The notes under the pieces were generated by a model. That model saw only the letters and a program-made list of their open reading frames with translations, was not told where the DNA came from and made no database searches. From assembly GCA_032821775.1 (NCBI GenBank), contig JAVLRN010000006.1:2170001-2234000 (forward strand): a stretch of DNA of 64,000 nucleotides, given 5' to 3'. This document shows, one piece after another, positions 1 through 12,461 of this stretch. Made by a program: the position numbers and the translations under genes. This DNA is from Sanguinoderma infundibulare. Lineage: Eukaryota; Basidiomycota; Agaricomycetes; Polyporales; Polyporaceae. The first letter of the stretch is position 1. Every line of letters begins with the position of its first letter.

Positions 1-1
1 G

Positions 2-181
2 ATGCTCCGCATGGTTGAAGGACGACTTCCAGATAGAGATGCTGTTGCGGCGGCTGAGGAAGAGCGAGCGGAAGTCCTTCGACGTCTGGGCGACGGTCAG
101 GAGATCCTTGGGGTGCAAATGTCCAAATATCTGTATGCAAAATGTAAGGATGTCCCTCTCTACAAGCTGCGCTATAAGTAA
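2..181 (+). CDS. 3' end of an unidentified protein (partial at left edge)
   Basis: Frame 2 is open from the first base of the window and closes with TAA at 179-181, giving 59 residues if read from the ATG at position 2. The peptide has a charged helical part (DRDAVAAAEEERAEVLRRLG) followed by a Lys/Tyr-rich end that finishes YKLRYK. The composition looks coding, and the frame runs off the left edge, so this is probably the last exon of a gene whose body lies outside. I recognise no family. A splice site inside it, or chance, cannot be excluded. Confidence 0.35.
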   Translation: MLRMVEGRLPDRDAVAAAEEERAEVLRRLGDGQEILGVQMSKYLYAKCKDVPLYKLRYK

Positions 182-838
182 AAACAATGTGACAGACCTC
201 TAGGGAGATATCGAGAGGCAATGTCTGAAGGATCTCCAAACAAGCCTCGCGACATCTCGGGGGCCGCTTGGGCGGCGAGGTACCATGCTTGGGAGTGACC
301 GCAACCTCGTGGTCATTCTCCCCTTCCACTTGGCCGCCGTGTGCAAGTTTCGTCTTCTTCCTCGGAGGCATCGTGTACAGAGTTCGGGGAAGAAGTGGTT
401 GGGAGGCAAAGCCGTCGGACTCGGAGCGCCCATGTTCAACATGAGCATCACATGATCGTAAGCCGCCAAACGTCCGAATGTGGAAGTTTAAGCGTCCACT
501 CTGGAGCCGAGGGTCAGCCGCCGCACGGCCCCCACTTCAGTCCTTATTGTCGTTGACAACTTCCCTTCCCGCTCATGCGTGGCACGATCGAACGGATGCA
601 CCTCACGATCCGGTAATTAGCTCGTGGAGGCGAAGATGGTTGGAAGCAGAAGAGCTGTCAGATTAGCGCCAGTAATTCTGCGGCGCCGTATGCGTGCGGC
701 CGAGGGGCTTGAAACATTCGAGTCTATCCCGGGCCAATTTCCAAGCCACCGACGGTATTCATTGACATACAATATACTACGACACATGGCGAAAACTACC
801 TTGCAACCGTGCAAGTGTTCAAGCATCGATCACGACGC
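182..838. other. Intergenic, no gene seen
   Basis: The short open frames on both strands here lack family motifs or plausible splice partners. The stretch separates the partial gene at the left edge from the 3' end of the F-box gene and probably holds both 3' UTRs. Confidence 0.5.
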
Positions 839-3364
839 TCAGCCTGTGGGGTTGCGTAGTTCGATCTGCGGGTGTAACTCCGCCGAGTACACGCAATCGG
901 GGTGCACAAAAATCGTCCCTTTGCGCAGCCCTTCCTCGACATCAAAACGCTGCACACCGTGCCTGAAGAAAACACCGATGAGCTGACCCCCCACGAGCGC
1001 ATATCGGACACTGCTCACCTCACACTCATATGTCCCTCTATCAGCGCCTGTGGGCCGAATTCCGTCTCGTAGTCCCTGCATAGAGCACAGCACCATTTCC
1101 GGTCTGTAGTAACGAGCTTCGAGGCTTCCGCAGCCTCCAGACCGGGAAGGTCCTTGGTTTTCACGCCCCGCCGGTTGTAGTAGTAAGGATTACGGTGAAG
1201 CTGACAACCGCCGTCAGTCATGCGTAAGTCCATTGTACAGCCTGTGTGGCTTACCGTGGCACCCCAGTTCCAGACGACCCATGTATCTGGATATTGCTTC
1301 ACAACAACCCTCGAGTCGTGCTTCTGCAGCTCTTCTAGCGTCGTGCGGTACGGGTTGAGCCCGACTGCCTCCAGATACCGAAACATCTCCCAGAGGTATC
1401 CATCGAACATCTTCTCAGGCGGGAGAGGGTACATGTTCTTTGAACGTCCGACACCAGCGCCAAAAGCAGCGGCGGCAGAAGTCCCGGCTTCAGCATAAAG
1501 CTCATTCAGGTTTTTCTCAAAATTGAGGTCTTCCACGACGGGCCGTCGCCAATTGTAGTGTCGGAAGCGCGTGCAGGTATGACCGAGGATCTCCGGGTAT
1601 CGGAGACACACGCGCTTGCGCGAAGAGCACCATTCTTTGCATCCAAAGAAGGCCACAGCGAGAGTCAGCGGATCTACGTCGTCCGGGACGCGCTTGAGTT
1701 GGGTTCGGACCCACTGCGCGAACCATGCGCGGCATTCGGCCTCCCAGCGTGCCCCCCACACAGGCACAAGCGGTGCAAAGACCTTCTGTGTGACGTCGTC
1801 GTGGGGAGGCGCGGTGAGGAGCTCCTTGCACTCATTCATAAACGCGAGGTCCACGACCTGTGGTCGGATCAGAGAGGTGGCGGTACGCGGGAGCTTCACG
1901 TAATGAGCAACGATGGCTTTCTCGAGAGCCTTGACCCTTTTCCGAAGGGGTTCTTTCCTGACGCGAGTGTCCCTGATTGTTTCCAGATGCTCCCTGACCG
2001 CACCGAACACCCGCGCATAGCCTATTGGGTGGTCAGCGAGATGACGGCGCACTCGGAGTTGGATCGATCAACTTACCTTTGTCAGTGAGCGGCGAAGGGT
2101 ATCGCACAATTGGGAAGTCACGAATCTTGGGACTGATGTTACGCGCCTCCATATAATCGAGGTCCGGGCCCCACCCTGCGTCCCGCAAACGCTTGAAAAT
2201 CCTAAGATCATGCATGAGGAAGTCATCGAAGGATGGTCGACGTAATGACTTACTCGGCGACGCGCTGCTCGACGAGTGCCTCTTGGTCCGCAGCCCGACT
2301 CTCGGATTCGGCCACTGACCAGTCCTCACATTTTGACGCATGCTGCGGAGTGTGAAGGCTCGTGAGTCGTTTGAGAAACGATGGAATACATCTGAGTCTC
2401 ACCAACTCTATAGCCTCAATCGACTCCATCTGTTGGGCGAGAAGCTCGCTCTTTGCCTCTTCCGTCTCGGCTGCTGACCATTGTTGCACAAAATCGTCTA
2501 CTTGTAGCTTGTGCATCTTATGCCCCCTGCCCCCAGCAGATTCGCTGCATTGGTGTGCATGCGATGTCAACGAATGCTGCTGTCGACTTGAATGTTACAA
2601 TACGCACATGATGACACTGAAAAGCTCTTGGTACGAAGTTTCGCCAAACGCAGGATTGCCGTCCGATTCGAGGTCCTTCAGCAATGGTTTGATGCTAATT
2701 TGATCGTATCGCCTGATTAACACAGGTGTCAGAAGAGACGGCGGAGTTTGGTAGCAAGGATGCACACATCTTAGGCAGGCACTTTGAGCAGTACCGCGTG
2801 GACCACAACCAGATGATGCTGCGAACGGTGGTCGAGTAGCAGCTCTAAGTGAAACGTCGATATTCAGCCGAATCAGCCAAGCCCTAACAACTCGGTTGAA
2901 GTGTGACTCACATGACAAATATGCTCGAACAAGAGATGGGCGTATGCCGGCCCACTCAGGAACGTCGGACAATGAGGGAGCCCAGGCACTCGCTGCAACG
3001 CCTGTGTCCAGATACTCGAGTGCTTCCGGTTCAATAGGAGTCGGCGGAAATCCTTGGTCGTCCTCGACAGGTTCAAGAGATCCGTTGGATGTAGATGTCC
3101 GAGGATCTATCAGCGACGGTGATCAGACTTTTGTAGATTGGGCCAAAGAATCAGCCGACTGACCTCGTACAGGATATCCAGAGGAACGTCTTCAAGCTTT
3201 GTGAGAAGATTAGGCGGCTTGCGCCCGTTGTGAAGGCAGATATTCGTCCGTGGCTTGCTTGCGGTGGTTGGTTGGCTGCGACTACGAACGGCGGCTGGAC
3301 GTGCACTGCGGCGCACGGGAGTCGGCGGCTCCGCATCCGTCTTGAGTTTCTTTCGTGGAGGCAT
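839..3364 (-). CDS. F-box protein
   Basis: A multi-exon gene starting at the ATG at 3364 (MPPRKKLKTD, a basic N-terminus). An F-box follows: LEDVPLDILYE is spliced (intron 3107-3163) to ILGHLHPTDLLNLSRTTKDF. Next comes a Cys-containing stretch (CYSTTVRSIIWLWSTRYCSKC) and a long C-terminal part with further Cys/His pairs near the end (WCCALCRDYE). The last intron is 57 nt, with a GTGAGC donor just after the codons for GHMSV, and joins an exon ending in TGA at 839. F-box proteins are substrate adaptors of SCF ubiquitin ligases; this kind, with an F-box and an uncharacterised C-terminal region, is greatly expanded in Agaricomycetes. The target is unknown. Introns at about 2050-2250 and 2570-2700 are placed by frame only. 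Confidence 0.75.
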
Positions 3365-3833
3365 ATTAGTCGCAGGATCGCTGGTGCGGGTGTGTAAGAA
3401 GAGGAAATGGAAATGGTGGTGGTGGACAGCTAAGCGTACTTACGGGCGCCAGTATATGTTGAAGTTGGACACGGATCTCCGGGCCAACCGCCTACCCACG
3501 CATCAATGCATTCGACTATTGTCCGATCGTTTGTCAGCCCAAATCCTTCCCAGTTTGAACTCACTGAGCGCAGCCTTTTCCATACATGTGATCCTTGCCT
3601 CTCTATGCGGTTCTAACAAAGCTACGGGACTCACATGCGAGTACCTCACGCAAGGGAAACACATCAGCAGGACGCCTCGCCCGCGTCGGGGGGGACCACT
3701 CACCTCTCTCCAAGGGCGCCATTCTCCCTTCCTACACCCAACGGGGGGTCAAGTGTCACACGAGCAGGTTGCAAGGCAGGCCACGCGTGGAAGACGACAA
3801 GATATATAACATTGGACGAAGACACTGGTGAGA
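3365..3833. other. Intergenic between F-box gene and TGS1
   Basis: This holds the promoter of the leftward F-box gene and the 3' side of the leftward TGS1 gene. No gene or repeat is recognisable; overlapping short frames look random. Confidence 0.5.
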
Positions 3834-4968
<1,135 letters not shown>

Positions 4969-5493
4969 CGTCAACGGCGGTGCTTCGTCAATCGTACCAC
5001 GACAGGAAGTTATATGGAGTGGTTGACTGCTCAGGCAAGCCTAGCGCAGGATGCAGAAGAAAGGAGCAAAGCTCTCGCAGCCTCACGCGCACGGGTGACG
5101 CGGCCAGCAGTGGCCGGCAGACGCCGAATAGACAGCCTCCGACCTGGGAAGGCTCCCAACCGACTCATGTGATCCCTCTACTGGACTGTTTACGGTCAAC
5201 GTAACGCGGAGCAGCTTCCGAATTCATGATTTGCTGGCCGCGTAGGTCCGACATAAACCACTCTAGGGCCGAACGCTGGTGGTGGAAGACTTTTTCAGCT
5301 CTTGTATCAATGGAAGTGACACAGATGGCGGTGGCTGGTTGACATGCCACCATTCGCAGCGTCCGTCCTGCTCGATCCATCTCCCACTTGCCACGGCATG
5401 TCATTTTCACTTCACTGACGTCATTTTAGCTAGGCATACAAATGGACACTCATTTGGACATGAAGCATTTTGCCCCCAGTCCAATTCCGCACC
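4969..5493. promoter_or_regulatory. Divergent intergenic region, TGS1 / P450
   Basis: About 525 nt separate the leftward TGS1 start from the rightward P450 start. Besides a TGACGTCA palindrome at 5416-5423 I see no defined element. Short frames here carry no domain. Confidence 0.4.
5416..5423. promoter_or_regulatory. CRE/ATF-like palindrome TGACGTCA
   Basis: A perfect TGACGTCA lies 71 nt upstream of the P450 ATG. Fungal CREB/ATF-type bZIP factors (such as Atf1/Sko1) bind this octamer. Binding here is inference from the site and its position only. Confidence 0.35.
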
Positions 5494-7603
5494 ATGCTAC
5501 ACAGCGACTCATCAGCATCGTTCAGTCCTTACGCTTTGGTTCTGGCTCTACTACTCATGGGTTCTCTCGTAGGGATGACTCGGCGAAAGGCCTCGCTGCG
5601 CTACCCACCCGGTCCCCACAGTCTCCCATTAATCGGGAACATGTTTGACATGCCCCGCGCCGACTTAGGACGCAGCTTCGCCGAGCTATCAGGACGCTAC
5701 GGTGCGCCTAAAATCCGAGATAAAATCCTTAGCGTCTACTAAAGTAGCACACATCGACTCAGGTGACATGGTCTATCTCAACGTGCTGGGTAAACACATG
5801 CTGGTTCTCGACTCTTACGAGGCAGCAGATGAAATCCTCGAAAAACGATCTGCAACTACCTCGGATCGTCCGGAGTCGCCCATGCTCCGCTTGTGCGTCC
5901 TATCTCCCCATCGAGCCGTTTTTCAACTGATGCCAGCAGCTGGCCAGGTGTGGGCTTGAGTGGTTCTTTGCACAGATGCCATATGGGCAAGCGTGGCGCA
6001 AACGACGCCGTGCATTTTATCAATCGTTCAACCCCCAAGCGATAACGGAATATCAGTCTATCCAGATCTCTGCCGTGCAGCGACTAGTTCATAGCTTACT
6101 AGTCTCACCGAAGGACCTCAACAAGCACCTCGGCTTGTGAGTAGCCTGCGCACTGCCATCTCAAATTTTAACCTACTATCGCTTAGCACGCTCGCTGCCA
6201 TTGGATTGCAAGTCGCCTACGGAATAGAACTGCGTGATATTCACGACGAAGCTTTTACTATGGTCGAACGTTTGGTGGAAATCCTCGCCGATATTGCGAT
6301 ACCGGGGAAATACGTCGTGGAATCCATTCCGATCCTGCAGCACTTACCTTCCTGGGTCCCTGGTGCGAGTTTCAAGACTTATGCCGCCGCGGCGAAGTCC
6401 GAGTTGGAATCCATCTTGGCGAAACTGCGTGCAATATCTGCAGAACAGATGGTCAGTGCGTGTACCATGCTCATCACGTCCCGCGAGACAAACATTTAGC
6501 TTTAGAAAAAGGTGTCAATGGCCGGTGTAACCGTCAGTTGTGTCTTGCAAAATGGGATCACGAAGGCCCATAGCGACCAGTCAGCTGAAGCGGAAGAAGT
6601 TCTCAAGTCGACAGCAGCTTCAGCATATCTCGGTACGTACGCATCTCTACAAAGGACCATGTTCTGTAAGCTAAACGTTGTCCATGCAAAGCCGGCGTGG
6701 AAACCGTGAGACTATATTGTCCGATTCCTGTAGCAATTCATTTTTACCTTCGGGATATCCAGACGAATACCATGGCGCAAGCTTTCTTCCTTTCAATGGC
6801 TCTATATCCTAGAGTACAGAAGAAAGCGCAGGAGGAACTCGATACTGTGGTTGGAGCTCACCGGCTTCCGACCTTCGCTGATATGGAATCTCTCCCCTAC
6901 TTAAACACCCTTGTCAAAGAGCTGTTCCGATGGCATATCCCAGTTCCCCTCGGCCTGCCGCATAGCACCACTTCCGATGAAGAGTACAAGGGCTACTTCA
7001 TCCCGAAAGGCACCCTGGTTATGAGTAACGTCTGGTATGTGCTGGCGATCTTCCCAACAACATCACGCCGAAAGAAAGAGTTGGTTCACTGACAATCATT
7101 CAGGTCGCTCTCCCGGAATCCGAAGGAATATCCAGATCCCGGTGACTTCATCCCGGAGCGATTCTTGGTCGAGGAAGGACGTCAAGTCCCCAGGGACCCT
7201 CGCCAGTTTGTGTTCGGCTACGGACGCAGGTCAGTCTCATTCCCTCGATACTTCACTAGTGATTTGAAGCGGCGCTTAGCTTATCCTCTCGTCTAGGATC
7301 TGTCCCGGCCGACATTTTGCGGAGGCCACAATCGCGATGCTGTGTGCTACGGTTCTCCACGTTTTCGACATCCGACCCCCATTGGATGAAAATGGCCGAT
7401 CACAAAAGATTGAGTACAAGGTGACGAATGACACGGTTGTATCGTAAGTGCTCCTTCAAGTTCGCAAACATTGGTCAGTCTACCGACGATCTCCCCTCCT
7501 TATCAGCCATCCCGTAGTGTACGACTATGCGATCACGCCTCGGTCTCCGGGTGCAGAGCAGCTCATTATCTCCATGGACGCGGCCGCCGGGGGGACTGAT
7601 TGA
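5494..7603 (+). CDS. Cytochrome P450 monooxygenase
   Basis: A complete 10-exon gene for a haem-thiolate monooxygenase anchored in the ER membrane. After ATG 5494 there is an N-terminal membrane segment (YALVLALLLMGSLVGM), then the proline hinge RYPPGP. The I-helix motif AGVETT replaces the usual AGxDTT, the K-helix ExxR is ELFR, the PERF region is FIPERF, and the haem loop is FGYGRRICPG with its Cys ligand. The C-terminus is IISMDAAAGGTD with TGA at 7601-7603. All introns are about 50-60 nt. Exon 6 (6692-6705) is only 14 nt and carries the I-helix motif. The gene resembles basidiomycete P450s annotated as O-methylsterigmatocystin oxidoreductase-like, but the substrate cannot be inferred. A decayed relative lies at 25.3-26.5 kb. 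Confidence 0.9.
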
Positions 7604-8176
7604 GATGAAGTTTGCATCGACCTTAGACCTAGGATACGGCCTTCGAAGTATCTGTGTAGTATAGAGTCTCCTTGGCCAGGCTTTCGGTTCGTTTGACCTG
7701 TGATCCGCGAAGCCATGATTTGTCTCGATGTCGTTTAGTCTGTATTTACAGAAGAGCTTGCGCGCTGTGCCAGAAGAATTGAAAAGCTTCCGCGCTGTCA
7801 TTCCGGTGCCCGAGATGCCCTTGATGGAAATAAAGTCACCGGGTCATCGCTTCCTATCAACGTCGTGTGAATTCCTGTTCGTATGCACATACATCATATA
7901 CCCGTCCGACCCCTCCGCACTGCGCAAACCTCGAATACCACTCTTAACTACCTCGCCGCTACCAGTCTACCACGTCGGCGAAACGGCAGAAGAGGTACCG
8001 TATGGTCTTGTTTCTAAGCGGCTATGCGGCTGTGCACTGACTCCTCGGCCGTACTGGCTAGCGCGACACGGATATTCGACAACCTCCTGCCAGAACCGTA
8101 CTCGTATGTCACGATCGAGGTGCATACACCACTCGTGTACTCATGTACTGTGCTCGCCGCACGTACTTAGCCCCCC
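7604..8176. other. Intergenic, P450 to BTB gene
   Basis: No gene recognised. It must hold the P450 3' UTR and the BTB-gene promoter. A 181-codon frame overlapping the BTB start lacks domains and is not supported. Confidence 0.45.
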
Positions 8177-9901
8177 ATGGCCGACGCCGCCGCCGAACCT
8201 GACCCTCGCACCGTCCGGGAGGCGAGTGCCCCATTCGACAGGGCCGGTGCGGATTTCGTGCTCCGGACCGTAGACGGGGTCCACTTTCGCGTCTTCCGCA
8301 CCATCCTAATGTTGGGATCGGGGTACTTCGAAGGTCAGTTCTCCATCCCCCAACCGCCCGCGGCCCCCGACGGCGAGGAGGCGGTCGACGTCCCCGAGGA
8401 CAGCGAGACCGTCGACACCTTCCTCCGCGTCCTCTACCCCCACACCGCCGCGGAGGTTGAGGTCCCGTCTCTGTCCCACCTCCGGAAAGTCCTCGCCGCG
8501 GGACAGAAGTACGACTCCCCCCCGGTCGTGGACGTGATGCGGCGTGCGCTCGTCCAGCCACGTTTCCTCGACGACGACCCCCTCCGCGTCTTCGCCATCG
8601 CCTGCTGCCTGGAGCTCGAAGAGGAGGCCAAGGAGGCGGCCAGGACGGCGGTGGTGAAGAACCGCCTCAGGGCCGACGTCCTCTGCGCCGAGATGGACAG
8701 CGTCAGCGCGGGGCAATATTACCGCCTCCTCCAGCTGCAGGCGCGCCCCATGCTCCGGGCGAACGTCGATTTTACTGGCATAGGGCCCTTCTGCCGGAAC
8801 CCCCCTTCGCCCCAGGACCCGGAGACGACAATCGATTCTGTGTCGCCCCCCTTTGCTGACGCTGATGCCGACGTCATCCTCACGACGCACGACTCGTTCG
8901 AGTTTCGCGTGCACCGGAAGATCATCGGACTCGCTTCGCCCAAGATGTTGGACATGCTCATCCGTGACACCACTCGCAATGAGGAAAACGAGACCGCGAC
9001 AGAGCCGCCCGTATACACGATGCAGGAAAGCGGTGCCGTCGTGGAACCCCTCCTCCGCTTCTGCTACCCCGGCAAACGGCCCTCCTTCTCGGACGCTCCC
9101 AACAACTTCCTCAGTGTCTTATCCGCGCTTAAGAAGTACGGCCTTGACGACGCAGCAGATGAAGCCGTCCGCGCGCACTGGCCCGCATTCGCCGAGAAGG
9201 ACCCCTTCCGGTTCTTCTTCCACGCTATTGCACTCAGGCTTCCAGAGGAGGCACGGACGTGCGCACGCCTCGTGGCAGAGAGCCAAAGCAGTAAAGAAAT
9301 ACACACCCTTTATATCCCCGAGATGGAGAGCGTTGGGTCCCTTCCATACCGCCGCCTCCTGTCCTACGTGAAAGGCTATCGGAGCGCGGCGGTCCAGCCA
9401 TTTCAGCTCTTGGGATACCGCTCGCGGCCGTGCCTGAACGAGGGATGCGCGTGCCGCGCCCGCTGCCCGACGACCATGTCCGTCCGCGCGCCGCCCCTGG
9501 GTTTCGAGACGGTTTTCAGGGACATCAAGCACAGGCTGGAGAACCGGCCGTCGGGGAAGGACTTTGCCACCGACTTGGCCTTGGTGGGGTCCGTCGTAGA
9601 TGCGCTCCGCACGCCCAAACACGAGGTCGCGGCGCTGCCAGTTGTTGGCAACTTCGTCGACAGGCATCACTGGAACAGCAGCCCCAATTTGACCACGTCT
9701 TTGAACGGTCACTATGTCATCCCGCCGCCCGAGTTCCTGTGCGCCATGTCGGGCCAGATCGAGTGGGCGTCTTCCCTGCTCCAGAGCTACGCCGATGCCG
9801 TGGAAAGAGCAGTGTCGCAGGTGAGTTTGCTGCGGCTCCAAGAGGCACGAGCTAATGTCATGGCACAGATTGAGCTTGACTTGACCGACATGATCGCATA
9901 A
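8177..9901 (+). CDS. Tandem BTB/POZ domain protein
   Basis: The uninterrupted frame encodes 574 residues. The first BTB-like unit starts at about residue 28 (ADFVLRTVDGVHFRVFRTIL) and contains the typical tail DTFLRVLYPH. A second starts at about residue 231 (ADVILTTHDSFEFRVHRKII) with PLLRFCYPG. Each is followed by a helical region of similar layout (FAIACCLELEEEAKEAAR and FFHAIALRLPEEARTCAR), so the protein looks like an internal duplication. BTB proteins are protein-protein interaction modules and often cullin-3 adaptors; this type is abundant in Agaricomycetes and its partners are unknown. GTGAGT at 9821 and CAG at 9868 bracket 48 nt that could be an intron; both readings stay in frame and end at the same TAA. 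Confidence 0.8.
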   Translation: MADAAAEPDPRTVREASAPFDRAGADFVLRTVDGVHFRVFRTILMLGSGYFEGQFSIPQPPAAPDGEEAVDVPEDSETVDTFLRVLYPHTAAEVEVPSLSHLRKVLAAGQKYDSPPVVDVMRRALVQPRFLDDDPLRVFAIACCLELEEEAKEAARTAVVKNRLRADVLCAEMDSVSAGQYYRLLQLQARPMLRANVDFTGIGPFCRNPPSPQDPETTIDSVSPPFADADADVILTTHDSFEFRVHRKIIGLASPKMLDMLIRDTTRNEENETATEPPVYTMQESGAVVEPLLRFCYPGKRPSFSDAPNNFLSVLSALKKYGLDDAADEAVRAHWPAFAEKDPFRFFFHAIALRLPEEARTCARLVAESQSSKEIHTLYIPEMESVGSLPYRRLLSYVKGYRSAAVQPFQLLGYRSRPCLNEGCACRARCPTTMSVRAPPLGFETVFRDIKHRLENRPSGKDFATDLALVGSVVDALRTPKHEVAALPVVGNFVDRHHWNSSPNLTTSLNGHYVIPPPEFLCAMSGQIEWASSLLQSYADAVERAVSQVSLLRLQEARANVMAQIELDLTDMIA

Positions 9902-10038
9902 ATGAATGTACGGATATTAGCCAAGACATGGCCCCTTGTAATTGTACTAGCATTGCGACGGGTAGCTGTAACTCTGGAAACGTTCAGTAAGGAATCAGGA
10001 GAGACACTTGTCAGGCTCACCTAATTTATGTAATATAT

Positions 10039-12311
10039 TCAGTCGTCCTCCCGACACCTCTCTATCACCTCCCCGACACTCAACACCAACTCATCGCTTC
10101 CCCACTGGCCTACGACGCTCACACTAATTGGCCAGCCATCCGCACCCTTACCCGCCGGGACACTCAAAGCGGGAAGACCAGCCAGTGACGCAGGGACCGT
10201 CATCACGTCCTGCACGTACGCGTCGAGTATAGAAGCACCTTCCTTCTCCAAACCGCGTTCGCCATCCGGGAGCTCAGGGGCGGTCTCGATCGCGGACGGA
10301 TGGATGAGGACGTGGACGCCTTCTGTTTCGTCGACAGGCTCTGAGTTTGGTGTCGCGTTGAGCGCGCTGGGTATGCAGAAGACACGGTCGAAGTCCGTCT
10401 TGATGAGCTTGCGCACCCGCTGGGCTTGCAAGAAGTAGTTCTCGAATGCGCTGAGCAGACGAGAAGTCAGCGACGCGTTGTTGCATCAATATATGCAGAG
10501 TTGCTCACTCGGCGGAGAGGGCGTACGTGCCCAGGAGCATTCGTCGCTGGACTTCCTTGCCGAACCCTTGCGAACGGGTGTGTGCGTAGACGTTAGCGGT
10601 CTTTGTCAGGTTCGCGCCTGGTGGTGGCTCGACGCGCATGCCTGATGTTGACATTCAGCGCTGCAAGCCGGACGATAAGCAGAATCACGACTCACCGTAT
10701 TCAATGCCGTCATATCTCGCGAGGTTGCTACTAGCCTCGGCACTCGAAATGACGTAGTAGGCGCTGAGAGCGTAAGGCGTCGAAGGGAGGGATACGGGGA
10801 CGAGGGTAGCGCCGCGAGCCCGAAGTTGGTCCAAGATGCTGCGAACCGGTGTGATGATGCTCGATTGTAGTTCGGTTGGGAAGTATTCCTAAACAAACAT
10901 ATGAATGTGAATAGGTGTATCATCGACACAGGAGGTGACTCTCGTAACCAGGAATATCTCAGAAATTGCAGACATTCCCTATAACCCCCGACGACCACCA
11001 TATGTCCAAAACAGGCGAGGGATTCCCTCTGCTCTGATACCAATTCAATCGTCACGACATTATGGACGGCATCACCCTCGCGCAAGAAGCTGAAAAGGTC
11101 GTGCAAACTGACGACTTATGGGTGCGCATATATCTAGTATGAGGAGCGGTATATTCCTCATGCCGAACTATTCTCTTCCGCGTGATGACACCCATCCATG
11201 GGCCCACGCATATAACCAACTTATGCCGACAGTTCATGAGGCTCGTCGTGTAGGGGCGAATAGAACGATGAAATATGCAATCCGAGCCAGTTCTGAGACT
11301 AGAAGGAAGGACGAACAGACCTGTGGCACGCCGATTCGTAGACCGACAAGGGAGTCATTCAAGTTTCCAAGGCGGGGCCCCTTGAGTTCTCTAGCCTTTG
11401 CCCTCACATGAGGAGGCGCGGCGGTTGGATCCTTGCTGTCATATACCGCAAGGGTGTCTAAATGGATACCGTGAGCTGCGGTTGGACAAAGGGGGGAGGG
11501 GAGGGGAGAACAGACCATAAACGCGCTTAGTGGTACCAACGTCTCGCGCGAGGACGCCTACGCAGTCCAAGCTGTCAGCGAAGGACACGACGCCCCATCT
11601 ACGAAGTTTCAAGTCAGGCATAATTACAACACCAACTTGAACGGGCGGCTTACCTGCTGATGATACCGTACGAAGGCTTCAGGCCGACGACGCCACAGTA
11701 CGAAGCAGGCAGCCGAACCGAACCGCCAGTGTCTGTTCCTAAGGCACTATCCTTCATACAGCATAAGAAATGGAGCTAATAGAGTGCAGAAGGTACGTAC
11801 GCATCACATAGGTTCGCTGCAACTGCAGCAGCACTTCCTCCTGAACTACCTCCCGCGGACCTTCGCTCCGAGTGCTCTCCTGAACCGAACGGGTTGACGA
11901 CGGGACCATGTGTAGAGTAGACATTGAGAGAACTGTGACGATTAGCACAGAGCGTTGTAATCCAACTACGTGTGCTCACCCCATCCCAAATTCATCACAG
12001 TTCGCCTTCCCTACGATCTCGGCCCCATTGCGAGATAGCAAAGACACGACAGTCGCGTCAAATGGCGAGCGGAAGTTCTCCAACGTCTTGGAAGAGCACG
12101 TCGTAGGAAGAGATTTGGTACATATGTTGTCCTTCACGGCCAAGCGAAGGCCGACGAGAGGTCCAGTCCCAGACGAAGGGTAAGAGCAAGTACCAGAGGG
12201 CCCGACGAGCGCATTCGAGGGATGAACACGAGACTCGAGAACGAGACTCCGTCGGGGTAGATAAGAGGGGCTATATAGCCTGCCACATTTTGTTCCAGAG
12301 CGCAAGAGCAT
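10039..12311 (-). CDS. HER2: Glutamyl-tRNA(Gln) amidotransferase subunit A, mitochondrial (amidase family)
   Basis: GatA hydrolyses glutamine and passes the ammonia to Glu-tRNA(Gln), giving Gln-tRNA(Gln) in the GatFAB/GatCAB complex of mitochondria. Eight or so exons join in frame. The catalytic Lys lies in [13 protein letters not shown], the amidase signature is [18 protein letters not shown], and the cis-Ser region is [16 protein letters not shown] followed by [12 protein letters not shown]. Later exons give [30 protein letters not shown] and the C-terminal [19 protein letters not shown] with stop at 10039. The ATG at 12311 begins a basic, Ser/Arg-containing stretch compatible with a mitochondrial presequence. 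Its start is 150 nt from the divergent MAK11 start. Exact splice points around 11.75 kb are uncertain. Confidence 0.9.
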
Positions 12312-12461
12312 GTTCCGCCGTGCGCGTCGCTGAGCTCACTGCCAGATGTCGCGTCGCAGTCGCGCGTTATTTGCACTTGTTGTCCAAAGGCTTCCGATCC
12401 TAGCATGCCGCCATTTCCTGTTTGGGAAAATTTTGAGACGCGTTGCCTGGCTCTGGCGATC
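12312..12461. promoter_or_regulatory. Short divergent promoter, GatA / MAK11
   Basis: Only 150 nt separate the two opposite start codons, so both genes must share a promoter region. No TATA box is evident, as expected of housekeeping genes. Confidence 0.5.

Noticed and set aside
5494..9901. Secondary-metabolite cluster around the P450
   Set aside because: Neighbours are TGS1 and a BTB protein; no backbone synthase or transporter is adjacent, and the reductase and MDR genes are more than 50 kb away.
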